Of a stretch of 64,000 bases of DNA, positions 23,001-33,508 are shown in pieces. The DNA is from Craterostigma plantagineum (taxonomy: Eukaryota; Streptophyta; Magnoliopsida; Lamiales; Linderniaceae), in the NCBI GenBank assembly GCA_027422505.1, contig JAPQWV010001573.1, positions 17,519 through 81,518 of the forward strand, read 5' to 3'. Numbering within the stretch: position 1 is the first letter of the stretch; each line of letters starts with the position of its first letter. A program made the position numbers and the translations under genes. The notes beneath the pieces are model-generated. The model was given only the letters and a program-made list of their open reading frames with translations. It ran no database searches and was not told where the DNA came from.

Positions 23001-23500
23001 ATCTTATTAACGAATTTAATAATATATTAGATTTTCACAACATTACAAGCAAATCGGGAATAAAATGTCAAGTCATATGTCCTGTACATACTGTATAGTA
23101 TCACTGCTCTGACATGTCACTTTTGACGAATAAATAGGGACACTGCTCTGACATGTCAGTTTTGACCTATAATTGAGCAATTATTGGTCCCACTCAATAA
23201 GCGAACATCACTAACCCTAATGTGCGGGTACCGTGTGGTAATCGGAAGGTCCCCTGCCTTTAAGGTTTGAGTCCCAGCTCGTAACGCGCCCTCCCTGCGC
23301 GCAAGACTCATGGGACCCCGCATTACTATCACGGGACCCAAACGTTGAAGTCATGGGACCTTCACGTTATGGGAAGGGGACCCGGCGGGAACCGCAAAGA
23401 TGCGCCGGGGTCTCATGCGAATCCGTGCGCGCTTCGCTGCATATGCGATGCGGACCCCTGCGCATCTGTGCATAAGGGTTTTCTATTTTCATATTCGTAC
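22960..23500 (+). repeat. Segmental duplicate 1, containing array D
   Basis: It shares a series of blocks with 23740-24260, including ACATGTCA, CAATTATTGG, CCAACCCTAATG-like sequence, AACGCGCC..CCCTGCGCGCAAG and the end module at 23439-23498. Array D (about 23215-23470) has ten or so GGGACC/GGGTCC units. Confidence 0.75.
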
Positions 23501-23739
23501 CGTAATTTTCTAAAGGGGGCTACTATTCACACCCCCTCTTGAATAAAAAATACGATTTTAATCTTATAAATAAATATAATTCATATAAAAAATATAATGA
23601 CTATCTTATTAACGAATTTAATAAAAAAATATAATGACTATCTTATTAACGATTTTAATTCATATAAATAAATATAATTCATATAAAAAATATAACCCAT
23701 ACTAACGAATTTTTTAATTTTTTATTAATGACTATCTTA

Positions 23740-24260
23740 TTAACGAATTTAATAACATTAGATTTTCGCAGTGGACATCTTATTAACGAATTTAATAATA
23801 TTAGATTTTCGCCGGGACAAAAAAGTGGAATCGGGAATCAAATGTCAAGTCATCTGTCTCTGATGAACTGTATAATGACACGCTCTGACATGTCACTTCA
23901 CCAATAAATGAAGCACTGCTACATGTCACTTTTCATCAATAATGAACAATTATTGGACCAACTTAGTAAGCGAACGTGACCAACCCTAATGATTTGGGGT
24001 ACCATGTGCTAATCGGCAGGTCCCCTCCCTTTAACGTTTGGGTCGATGGAGTAACGCGCCCCTCCCTGCGCGCAAGGAACATGGGACCAGCGCGATTTTT
24101 TCACGGGACCCGAACGTTGAAGACAGGGGACCCGGCGGGGACCACATTCATGCGCAGGGGTCTCATGCGCGTCCGTGCGGGATTCTCTGCATATGCGATG
24201 CGGTCCCCTGCGCATTTGTGCATAAGGGTTTTCTACTTCCATATTCACGCAAAAGCTCGC
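23740..24260 (+). repeat. Segmental duplicate 2, containing array E
   Basis: A diverged copy of 22960-23500 in the same orientation. Array E occupies about 23995-24235 and ends in the module at 24190-24247. It lies directly 3' of the minus-strand transposase gene. Confidence 0.75.
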
Positions 24261-26651
24261 CTAACACAACCTTACATAACATAACACAAATGGCGACGTA
24301 TAAGCCACTCTGAATACGAAAACTACATATTACAACGTTATCTCGTACCAAATTCACCCGTCGAAGGAAACCTATTTTTCTGGGGTCGTCCACGTTGTGA
24401 ACCAACACGAGGCGGCAACATGTCCATACACTTTCAATGCGGTCCGTTACCGGGCGTATAGTACCTTCGTATGCCAGTTTCCAGAACTCCAAGGTATAAT
24501 AATCGTGCACTAATGAATATACCGGCACTTGGGCAGAACCACAAGCTGCAACCGCATGTGGACATGGGATACGATCGATGTCAAACATCATGCACGTGCA
24601 TGTGCGCAGCCCCAAATCGACCACCTCGTTCACATGCTGCCCGTATACGTTATATGTTAGATGCCCGACTTCCGACACATGAAATTTTTGCGACTCGGTG
24701 AAATTCTCTCGTATGATCGACTCTACCTTCGGCGTAAACCTAGTCATGTTCGAGGCGATTGAAGCTTCCGCAGAGCGCCGATGCTTACTGAACCATGATG
24801 ATGTTAGTCGCTGAATCGAGCCAACAGTCCAATAATTGGAAGCTCTCTGTCCTTACGTAGAGCTGCATTTATAGACTCCGATCCGTTGGTCGTCATTATG
24901 TTGTATCTTGATCTAGGGCAATATGCTCGCGTCCACGTTCCTTTGGGACTTCGTTAAGATACCTCTGCACGTCCGCATATTTTCCGTCAAGCTGCCTAAA
25001 ATGACGGTCGCACTCGCTCTTCGTGTAGGCAGTAGCGGCACGCCAAAAGATTGGACAAGCACCTTTCTTCTTCATTCTCGTCTTCACGTTTTGTTGAAGG
25101 TGCCACGCACAGAAAACATGAAACGCGTTTGGGAAAATGGCCGGAACTGCATTCTTGATTCCAGGGTTCGATCGGAAATTATTACGAGATCGTCGCCATC
25201 CGCAACAAAACGTCTTAATCTCGAGAGAAACCACGTCCATGGGTCGGTTCCCTCCGACCCGTCGGCAATACCCCATGCTAAAGGATATTGATGGAAATCG
25301 CCGTCTTGCGCAGTGGCAATCATCATGAGTCCCTTATACTTCCCTTCAAAAAAGTGGCGTCGATAGAAACAACTTTCCTCATGAACGTAAAGCCGCTGAC
25401 GCATGCTCCGTATGCCAAGAACATGTACTTGAACCGATTGTCTTCGTCCATCTCCCAATCAGTGATACTGCCCTCGTTGGCTTGCCTCACCGCATCTAAG
25501 TAAGACGGCAGTAAACCGTAGCAAGCGTCCCTGTTACCAACTAGTTCGTCGGTCGCAATTTGTTTTCCTCTCCAAGCCTTGTAGTATGAAACTTCTACTC
25601 CCCTGCTCTGCATCATCGACTGTATGGAACTGGGAGCGGGGATGTCTTTAGGAGCCTGAAATTTTCCAACAACGTGCTCGATACGAGCGACGAACTTCCT
25701 GGCGATGTCTACGGCGTCGATGAGACACGCCGCACGTGTGCGTGTTGACGTACTTTCGGATTGAGAAAAAGGGGGAGTCCTTATCCTGTGCACCTCGTAT
25801 GCGCCATTCGCAGTTCTCCTTCGCACATTTCACTACGTACAGGGTTTTGTTTGACCTATCCACTTGGAGTTCGAAGCATGCAGCGACAACGATTTTAGTG
25901 ATTTCGTCCTTCAATTCTTTCTTGCTACGGAATTGTTGTCCAACATATAGGGTCGAACCGAAACGAATAGGTACCATCGTCGGCCACATCAGTTGCGTCG
26001 TCGTGCACATCGACGTCAAAATCGTCATCATGTGCGTCATCATCATCATCATCATCATCATGCATTAAGGCACCTTCCTCGTTCTCATTTTCGTCGTCCG
26101 TCCGACTTGCTCGTTCTCATTATCATATCCTTGGCCGCAGATTCCGGAGTAATCGCCTACATAGCCACTGCTTTCATTACTTTGGTCAGGAGGATTGTAA
26201 GATGTGCTGGGAAAACCCTCAAATGGTTGGATTTCGGCGTTTGTATCGCAATGCGCTATAAGGCCGACGTCGAAACCAGAGAAATCATTATCATGAGGTT
26301 GATGTGGCGGTGACGCAATGATGGCTAATTCAAGTTCCACGTGAAGAGGTGGTCTTGATCGTGGGCAACCACCTCCACGTACGCACGTACGCCGTAATCG
26401 TTCTCGATGTAGATGGGGCGCACATAATTGTAGTCTATGCAAGGCATGTAGCTTATCCGTAGTTTGGTATTGTCGTTGCGTAACGACAATGCATTCAATA
26501 TCTCGTTAGTGAGATCCACTAACGTGCATGACTCCTCGTCGACCAAGATTGATTGCCAACGGCAAGTTGGATCCGGAACCCAGTTCGACGTATTGTCCTC
26601 GCGAATTACCCACTTACCATCGACTTGAAAAACAATGCTGGTGATCGTCAT
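24163..26651 (-). pseudogene. MuDR-type MULE transposase
   Basis: Parts in N-to-C order on the minus strand: a start at 26651 (MTITSIVFQVDGKW), an Asp/Glu-rich stretch encoded by a CAT microsatellite (26036-26066), the MuDR DNA-binding domain (FRSKKELKDEI...CEWRIRG, about 25920-25740), the DDE catalytic region with first Asp in SIDATFLKG (about 25365), second Asp in LVIISD (about 25190), and the WHLQQNVK region, then a SWIM zinc finger (CTCMMFDIDRIPCPHA, about 24610-24560). This enzyme cuts and moves the element by its terminal repeats. At least four frame changes are seen (near 26340, 25960, 25370 and 25180), so it is broken as written, but each is small and could partly reflect assembly indels. 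The open frame runs on to 24163; the true stop may be earlier. Confidence 0.82.
26036..26066 (-). repeat. (CAT)n microsatellite coding an acidic tract
   Basis: Eight to nine CAT/ATC repeats. In the transposase frame it reads as poly-Asp within an acidic region; the poly-Met translation of another frame is an artefact. Confidence 0.8.
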
Positions 26652-26699
26652 GATTATCACCGAAAGTGATCGTACGACTGTGGAATGTATGCTTTCTGT

Positions 26700-27250
26700 A
26701 CCAAAAAATGGTCGTGCATTATTTTAAAGGTTTATCAAGTCATATGGTGGGTAACGTGCTAAAGGGACCATAACTTAAAATCATGGGAAATGCACGTAAA
26801 ATCAGGGGACCAAACATTCTCAGGGGACCCGTGCTTATTGCGTTGGCGCTGATGGGACGCGTCCCGTATAGGTATGTATATGAACGGGTCGCTGTCCAAT
26901 TTAGGGTTTCTCTTTAGTCGTACCAATAATTGAACAATTACTGATTATTTGGTCAAATATTTCCTCAGTAACAAGTCAAATCACCCATCACGTTTCGTTT
27001 CATACAGAGAATCAATTATTCAACAATGGAAAAAGTTTTATCAAGTCATATGGTGGATACGTGCTAAAGGGACCATAACTTGAAATCATGGGACCTGCAC
27101 GTAAAATCAGGGGACCCGCACGTAAAATCAGGGGCCCGCGCACATTGCTGAGTATTTGGTCAAAATAATTTCGTCAGTAACAAGTCAAATCACCCATCAC
27201 GTACTTTCGTTTCATACAGAGAATCAATTCATTCAATAATATCAAAAAAC
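26700..27250. repeat. GGGTCCC array F and duplicated promoter-side segment
   Basis: Two related copies lie in tandem. TCATATGGTGG, GGGACCATAACTT and GGGACC..CACGTAAAATCAGG occur near 26739 and again near 27044. AACAAGTCAAATCACCCATCACG and CATACAGAGAATCAATT occur near 26972 and again near 27181. The block is upstream of the transposase and downstream of ULP gene 2, so it may hold control signals for the transposase. Confidence 0.7.
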
Positions 27251-27335
27251 TTTTAGTTCCATAAACCTACAAACTACACCAAGTCCATTAAACCTACAAA
27301 GCCACTTACAATTAACACTTCCAAACTACCCCAAA

Positions 27336-30295
27336 CTAATCAATTAGTACAGCTATGCGGGTCACGCAATATCCGTGCAGCATAGTGGCTCGATACGCCG
27401 AAATATCAATCTGCCGTTGATATTCATCAAACTCGGGCGTGTCAACCATAATCGTCTCCACCGTCAACGCCGCATGAACCCCGCAATCCAAGCTGTCAGC
27501 CTTCTGCTGGCGATTCATTTTATTATTCAACTTCGGCTTCGTCACGATGTCGAACTTGAAACGCCAATATGCGGAAAGAAACTCCGCCTGCAAAATATAG
27601 CAAATACCGAACATGTCACTAAATAAATAAAAATGATAGACAAACGGATTTCAGCTACTTACGAACACTCTCCGGCGAACTGCACACCATGCGCGCCCAA
27701 TGAATCGTGAAGGACGAAGGTTTGCGTTGACGCGTCAAAAATAAGCACTGCCCAGTGGGCCCGTGCGCAAACAGGAGAGATGATGTACTTGCATCGTAGC
27801 AATTCATCCTCCGTGAGACGCTCCAACCAGCTCCGACTGCTTCTCGACAATCCATTCACGAAGCTCTCCATATCATCCACCCCGACTTTCGCCTTCCTAT
27901 TCAACTTCTGCGCCTTCCTAAAGTGCTCGTCTTGCACGTAACTTGGAAAGACGAAGACGCGAGGATAATTGTCATTGTCCGCATAGATTCGCCTCAAGCA
28001 ATCTAGATATGCGTCAAGACAATTGGACTTGAGCATATCATGGAAGAGCAGCATGTAGAAGCCTTGGGCATCCACGTCGCACATGTCAGACGACCAAACG
28101 GTATCACTGCATAAAAAGAAAAATTATTACGTGTTTGGTACGATAACTGAGATGACATCGAAAGTAAACATTTACCTAAATCTTGCGCTTGAAGGTACAT
28201 GTCAATGAGCACGCGATCGTGCTCATGAATCAGCTCACGCCCGGAGAAGTCCCATCGCCCGAGGTACTTCTTGCTCCACTTCTCATTTCTATCTGAGCCA
28301 GAATCCTCATCACTTAGATCAACAACATCTACAGGCGCTTTGCCTCTTCTTCGAACTCCTCGGGCACTCGACGAAGCACCAACGTCTCCCGCCTCAACCA
28401 CCTCCACAGGTGTGGGAAAATCTTCAACAGGTACGATCGCTAAATGATCGTCGTCGCCACGATCGAGGTGGACAGGGGAACACCTAACCTCCACTCCCGC
28501 GTGAGTAGGCCCGTCACACGGTCGAATATGTCGTGTGCCGCCCAACGTCGAAAACGCTGTCCCTAAAGTACGCCGCCTCCAACTCTTCCACTGACGGCAC
28601 TAACAAACCCTCGTACAAAATCGCGGTTGACGGCATCTGCGACCGTCCTAAGAGTCGGGCATGCTTTGCAACCCCAATTCTTCGTCGCCCACCTGAGCAT
28701 GCGTGGCGTGAAATCTTCTTCCTTGCGAACCGCAAACTGGTCTGCAACCCCGGCATGCACTCGTATGCTAGTATCTGAATACAAATAACGCAAAAAATCT
28801 TACAAACGTCCCTCAAAACATGGTATGCAAGAAGCTTAGTTATAATTCACCTGAAGTGGTTGTACGAACCCACTGATCAGCCAGTCCCGTGGCCTCTCCC
28901 GTAGATTTACCTTAACACTTCGTATCACCTCACGGAAAGCCACGGTGCCCCAAGGGTACTGGGAGAATGCAAATCGATCATCGACGAGACTAAGGACCGT
29001 CGTACTGACGACGGTGTCCTTCTTCGACGGTCGAGGCATCAACACGGCGGTGGCGAAGTACACGTCCGCCAACTTCAGCTTCTCGAAGTCCACATTGTCC
29101 TCGTCGCCAGACAACCGCTCCAACACACGCTTGACGTGCGACATGCGGACTTTGAGCTGTTGCCAAAATGTCTTGCGGTGAATTGTGAGCCGTCGTTTAC
29201 CGCGGTAGCTCGGCTGCGAACTTCAGCCCGGTGATTAGGCAATAATCCGACTTTGAAAATCGGAGTGGTTTTCCGCCAAAAATCATCCACAGCTCTTCCC
29301 GGTTGTGCAGCATCGTCTGGTTCTGCATGAGGTACCACACCAACTGTCCCGAGAGTTAAAATCAGGCTCAGCCATAACAAGGCGGCCGAACGGACTCTCG
29401 TTCCTAAAAATCTCCCACTCGTGGTGGTTCAGACACTGTCTATCAGCTCGCTGGCATCCGCGTATAACGAGCTCATTTTTACACTCAAACGGGAACTTCG
29501 TCCACTGTGTCGAACTGCTTCTGCATCACAACCTAATTATGCGTAAAACACATTTTAGCTAAATTACGTGGTATGAAATAATTAAAACAGAAAACCCTTA
29601 TGCATAGATGCGCAGGGGACCGCATCGCATATGCTGAGATTCAAGCACGGACGCGCATGAGACCCCTGGCATCGGCGCGGTCCCAGCAAGGGTCCCCCGC
29701 GTATAAGCGCGGGTCCCCTGGTCATAGCGCGCGGGTCCCCTGCATATAACGCGCGGGTCCCCCGAACTTGCGCACGCGCAGTGGCACAGGACCCGCCCGT
29801 TAAGATAAGAGGACCGTGCGTTTAAGCAGGGGAACCGTGCGTATAAGCGCGGGTCCCCTGGTATAAGCGCGGGTCTCCTGGGCATAGCGCGCGGGTCCCC
29901 TTCTTATAACGCGCGGGTCCCCCGCTTGCGCACGCGCAGTGGCACAGGACCCGCCCGTTAAGGTAAGAGGACCCGAGCGTTTAAGCAGGGGAACCGTGCG
30001 TATAAGAGCGGGTCCCCTGCGTATAAGCGCGGGTCCCCTGGGCATAGCGCGCGGGTCCCCTGCTTATAACGCGCGGGTCCCCGAACTTGCGCGCGCGGTG
30101 ACCCATGTCCTATGCTTGCAAGCACGGGTCCTATGCTTGCAAGCAGGGTCCTATGCTACCAAAGCTCTGTCCTACGCTTGCAAGCACGGGTCCGCACCAA
30201 ATTAGGGTTCGATGGGTCGTTCCCAGATCCCCTCTCGCGTTAATTGAAGAAGACGAAGAGTAGAACCATACCTCCACGTTCGCGTTGAATGCCAT
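27336..30295 (-). pseudogene. ULP1 peptidase / DUF1985 gene 2 of the MULE, catalytic residues kept
   Basis: Exons inferred on the minus strand: 30295-30272, 29504-28851, 28774-28177, 28106-27664, 27587-27336. Exon 1 encodes MAFNANVE, related to the MAVNPNTEK start of gene 1. Exon 2 encodes DUF1985 (SPFGRLVMAEPDFN, FSKSDYCLITGL). Exon 3 is linker with an acidic and RRRGK-rich part. Exons 4-5 encode a C48/ULP1 peptidase domain with the expected order: His in ARAHWAVLIFD, Asp in FVLHDS, and Gln/Cys in QQKADSLDCGV. ULP1 proteins process or remove SUMO. Two single-base losses in exon 2 (near 29366 and 29205) shift the frame; both lie in short homopolymers, so the gene may be intact in reality. Intron 1 holds array G. 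Confidence 0.78.
29588..30200. repeat. GGGTCCC array G with about 155-bp higher-order repeat
   Basis: The densest array, filling most of intron 1 of ULP gene 2. A higher-order unit of about 151-158 bp begins near 29717, 29868 and 30026 (the last partial). Each contains GCGCGCGGGTCCCCT twice and GCACGCGCAGTGGCACAG once. The end module lies inverted at 29588-29634. Open frames here are Arg/Pro/Gly low-complexity and are not genes. Confidence 0.85.
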
Positions 30296-30327
30296 TGTCG
30301 AATGAGTCGATTTACAGAGAAAGACGA

Positions 30328-30430
30328 CGATTTGCAGTGCAGGGGCGGGAGAGCACACGCTTGTTCTTTTACTGGAAGTGAAAGTGGAGACGATTTGCAG
30401 TGCAGGGGCGGGAGACACGCTTGCTTTTTT
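30328..30430 (-). repeat. 51-bp tandem duplication 5' of ULP gene 2
   Basis: ACGATTTGCAGTGCAGGGGC and the following ACACGCTTG occur at about 30328 and again about 51 bp later, upstream of the ULP gene 2 start codon, so in its promoter or leader. Confidence 0.75.
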
Positions 30431-30633
30431 TACTGGAAGTGAAAGTGGTTGCTTTTTTTTACTTTTACCCACTCTTCTATAACGGGTCTGATGTTTCATA
30501 TTCGCTACAGTGTAACATGTAAACCCTTTAATAATTTTATCGTTAAGTGTTGTTGATGTTGTTGATTGACATTAAATAAGGGTAAAATAGTCTTTAGAGT
30601 AGAGTTAGTAAGGGTACAAAGGTAAAGTCCGAT

Positions 30634-30690
30634 TTTGGGTGCTATTTTTTAAAAGATGACCAGCTCAATGGCTATTTACTTAAAAAATCC
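30634..30690 (-). repeat. Right terminal inverted repeat of the MULE
   Basis: Reverse complement of the left end with scattered mismatches, followed directly by the second GCTAATTTCG copy at 30691-30700. Confidence 0.8.
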
Positions 30691-30816
30691 GCTAATTTCG
30701 TATTAGTAATCCAACTCATAAAAATCTAATCTTTTCTCCACCGTAGTCTTCGTCTGACTAGATTTTCCGGCGGACCAAGTTGAAATTCTTGCAGGGGCGA
30801 AACACAACTTGTCCAA

Positions 30817-30840
30817 GTCCTCTCTCTCTCTCTCTCTCTC
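30817..30840 (+). repeat. (CT)n microsatellite in 5' UTR of cis-prenyltransferase
   Basis: About eleven CT repeats end four bases before the start codon at 30845. Pyrimidine tracts of this kind are common in plant leaders. Confidence 0.85.
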
Positions 30841-30844
30841 AACG

Positions 30845-32886
30845 ATGTCGACGATCTCACCTCACCTCAGCTGCAAATTGTACCCTAACCTCAGGCGCTT
30901 GACCCCTCGAAATTCTCCTTCCTTAACCATCAGCTGCAGTAGTAATAACGGCGCCGCCAACGGACACCGGCGAAACGGGGTCGACGGCCATATGCACCCG
31001 AGCCTCCACAAAGAGCTGATGCCGCGCCACGTGGCGGTGATTATGGACGGAAATAGGCGGTGGGCTAGGGATAGGAACCTGCCAATCGGGTCGGGTTACG
31101 AGGCGGGTCTCAGCGCGTTTAGGAAGGTGGCCGAATTGTGCTCTGATTGGGGAATTAGGGTTCTTACTGTTTTCGCATTCTCATCGGATAATTGGTTCAG
31201 GCCCAAGGTGATAGAATAGATAACGCGTCGACGTTTACCTTAATTCTTTACGCAGTTCTTTCCCCGTCTGAAAAATTCAACTTGTTTATTTTGGTCATTA
31301 TTTTTGTTGGATTGATTTCAGGCGGAGACTGATTTGCTTATGGGATTGTTTGAGATGGGATTGAGAAACGAACTCCAACACTTCATGAGGTTTTTATTGA
31401 TAATTTAATTTGATTGATTTTATGAAGCTGCTTGCAACTGTGATTCATTTTCATCAGGTGTTGATTTCTTGCTTTAATTCTTATCCCATTTGATCTTTTG
31501 ATGATCCTTGCCTTTATCAGCTTATGACGGGTATGTGTAGCAGTCTTTTATCAGATTGATTTATCTCATGTCTTTGTTTCTTTCGTGGCGAGTAACTAAT
31601 AATTTGGTCCAATAACTCTCGCCAAAAGTTGCTTTGCGCCGTCTAACCTTTTCTCCTTGCAAAACTAGGCTAATATGTTTAGGTCATTCATCATGTAACA
31701 AACTTCTTTAATTTCGCGAAAATTGCTCAGTCCTCTAACTTTTCCGTGTACCAAACTAGTCTGATATATATCTAGGCGTTTATGGGTGTCAAACACAAGT
31801 CGCACCTCAGTTAATTAGAAGAATTGAAAACTCCTTATAAGCTTGTGAGTTAACTTCCTCTATTACCAATTGTTTTAAAGAGGAATCCTACGAGTTTATA
31901 TGGGCTTGAAAAATCCCTAAAATAACACGATCCTTTGCGCTCAAATCACCCTATCTATTTCGGGAGGTCATGTGGTGGGGCGATATGGTCTTTTTACTAG
32001 GTCGAGGGAAACTTATGACATGACATCGCCATGTCAACCAGCACGGATGGTTGACTGTGACAAAATGCCTAGAAATGACTGCTCATGATCATGGCCGGAT
32101 TTGGGCCTTTGCATCCTGGCCTATAGCCAGGGAGTCAAATTTTTAGGTTTGTTTCGGGCCCCCATTTAAGGTCCATTATTTTATGGTCCGGTGCCCTGTA
32201 ATTAATAAAAATAGGCCCAAAAATTTTTTTACAATAAAAATTAAAATTTTATTTATTTATATCAATGTTGGACCTCTATATGCTGTAAGAACGAGGGCGG
32301 CCCATAAATTAAAGAAACGGCCCTGCTCATGCGCGCGGTGTGGAAGGGGTGATATGTCTTTATCTTTAGTTTGTCAATGGCACGTCAGCACCGGACAAAC
32401 AAAAAAATGGTAGGAAATGACTTTTTATGATAAAACAGGGAAAACATGCAACTCTCGGTGATCGGCGACACGTCCAAACTACCCAACTCACTACAGCAAT
32501 CGTTAGCGCACGCCGTGAACACAACACGCAAAAATTCGGGCCTTCACCTCGTCTTAGCTGTCAACTACGGCGGTCAGGACGACCTCGTCCAAGCATGCAA
32601 GAGAATCGCTTCTAAGGTCGAGGACGGGCGAATAAAAGCGCAAGAAATCGACGGATTAATGATTGAAGAAGAACTGCAGACGAGCTGTACGGAGTTCCCG
32701 CACCCCGATCTGCTGATACGCACGAGCGGAGAGCTTAGGATCAGTAATTTTCTGCTGTGGCAGCTCGCGTACACCGAGCTTTATTTCTCCGATTCTTTAT
32801 GGCCCGATTTTGGGGAGGAGGAGTTTGCGAAGGCGTTGGGTTCAGGCGAGGCAGAGGCGGTATGGAAAGGATTTATGAAGAGTTGA
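30845..32886 (+). CDS. cis-Prenyltransferase (dehydrodolichyl / polyprenyl diphosphate synthase type), probably plastid
   Basis: Three exons: 30845-31207, 31322-31389, 32439-32886, with consistent phases and a 292-aa product. All conserved regions of the UPPS family are visible: HVAVIMDGNRRWA (diphosphate-binding loop, catalytic Asp), FAFSSDNWFRP, NYGGQDDL, and DLLIRTSGELRISNF with WQLAYTELYF. The enzyme adds isoprene units in cis to an allylic diphosphate, making short- or long-chain polyprenyl diphosphates; chain length cannot be read here. Residues 1-55 are Ser/Arg/Asn-rich and poor in acids, like a plastid transit peptide. The ATG at 30845 is the first in frame. Intron 2 (1049 bp) contains unrecognised AT-rich, possibly transposon-derived sequence. 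No frameshift was found. Confidence 0.92.
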
Positions 32887-33054
32887 AAAAAGCCCAATTT
32901 TCTTACAGGAAGGCTAGCGATTTAGTGTAAGAGAGGCCCAAACTCTATGTTGTATGTTGTGAATTCTCTGCGTACTATTTTTTCATTTCATTGTTCACTC
33001 CTCGGCTATGTTGGCGAGAGTATTATGTAAAGTAAGGTAAAGATCAGAATGTTG

Positions 33055-33062
33055 TTGAATAA
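33055..33062 (+). terminator. Candidate poly(A) signal of cis-prenyltransferase
   Basis: GAATAAAG lies about 170 bp after the stop codon, in a T-rich context, matching the AATAAA hexamer. The remainder of 32887-33420 holds no gene. Confidence 0.45.
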
Positions 33063-33508
33063 AGTGGACTCGTTATTTATTGTATATACTGTGGTTGCTT
33101 TTCTCGGTTTTATGTATATGAGGTTCCGTTACATTTGTTAGATTTGAATGAGAGGTCCAGGGCATATTTTCCAACAAATGCGAAAAAGGAGAAAAGAAAT
33201 AGCGAGGAGCAATAGTCTATCATCCATTATTAGGGAATGAACTTTCTCAGATGAGTAGGTAAAAATCGAAGACTGAAAGAATGCAACTTTTTATGTTCTA
33301 ATAAGAAACTAACACTAACGAATTTACAACAATTGGGGCCTAAAACTTCGCAGCAAGTAGCAACGGTAGTTAGAATGTTAAGTTGACAGATGGAAAAAGG
33401 AGACCAAATAGTAAAAAGTAGGGTAAATTCCTTATCAGTCCCACTTAAAACTTCCTCTTAAATATCCCTCAAATTATTTCTTCCTGTTCAGTACCCTTCT
33501 GTTAAAAG

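Larger units (their letters stand above)
16156..30690. mobile_element. Giant Mutator-like element (ULP1-bearing, Kaonashi-type), about 14.5 kb
   Basis: Imperfect terminal inverted repeats of about 55-60 bp mark the ends. The left starts GGGTCTTTTTAAAAAATGGCC and the right, reversed, GGATTTTTTAAGTAAATAGCC; both continue through TTGA..GGTCA to AAAAAATAGCAC. The 10-bp flank GCTAATTTCG occurs at 16146-16155 and again at 30691-30700, a target duplication of MULE size. Inside are a minus-strand MuDR-type transposase (24163-26651), ULP1/DUF1985 genes at 17901-21935 (+) and 27336-30295 (-), a DEK_C-like gene (17124-17498) and seven GGGTCCC arrays. MULEs carrying ULP1 peptidase genes are known in plants as Kaonashi elements. 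The reading frames contain frameshifts, some of which may be assembly indels. Confidence 0.88.

Noticed and set aside
25648..26061. Protein beginning with a run of Met residues as a separate gene
   Set aside because: The Met run is a frame artefact of the CAT microsatellite; the rest is the transposase DNA-binding domain, joined to upstream exon sequence after a frame change.
16640..30200. Spaced palindromic GGGTCCC repeats as a CRISPR array
   Set aside because: The DNA is plant nuclear, the repeats are only about 7 bp, spacers are related to each other and no cas genes exist.
29598..30205. Open reading frames on both strands rich in Arg, Pro and Gly
   Set aside because: They are translations of the GGGTCCC array in intron 1 of ULP gene 2; no domain and the same peptide repeats with the array period.
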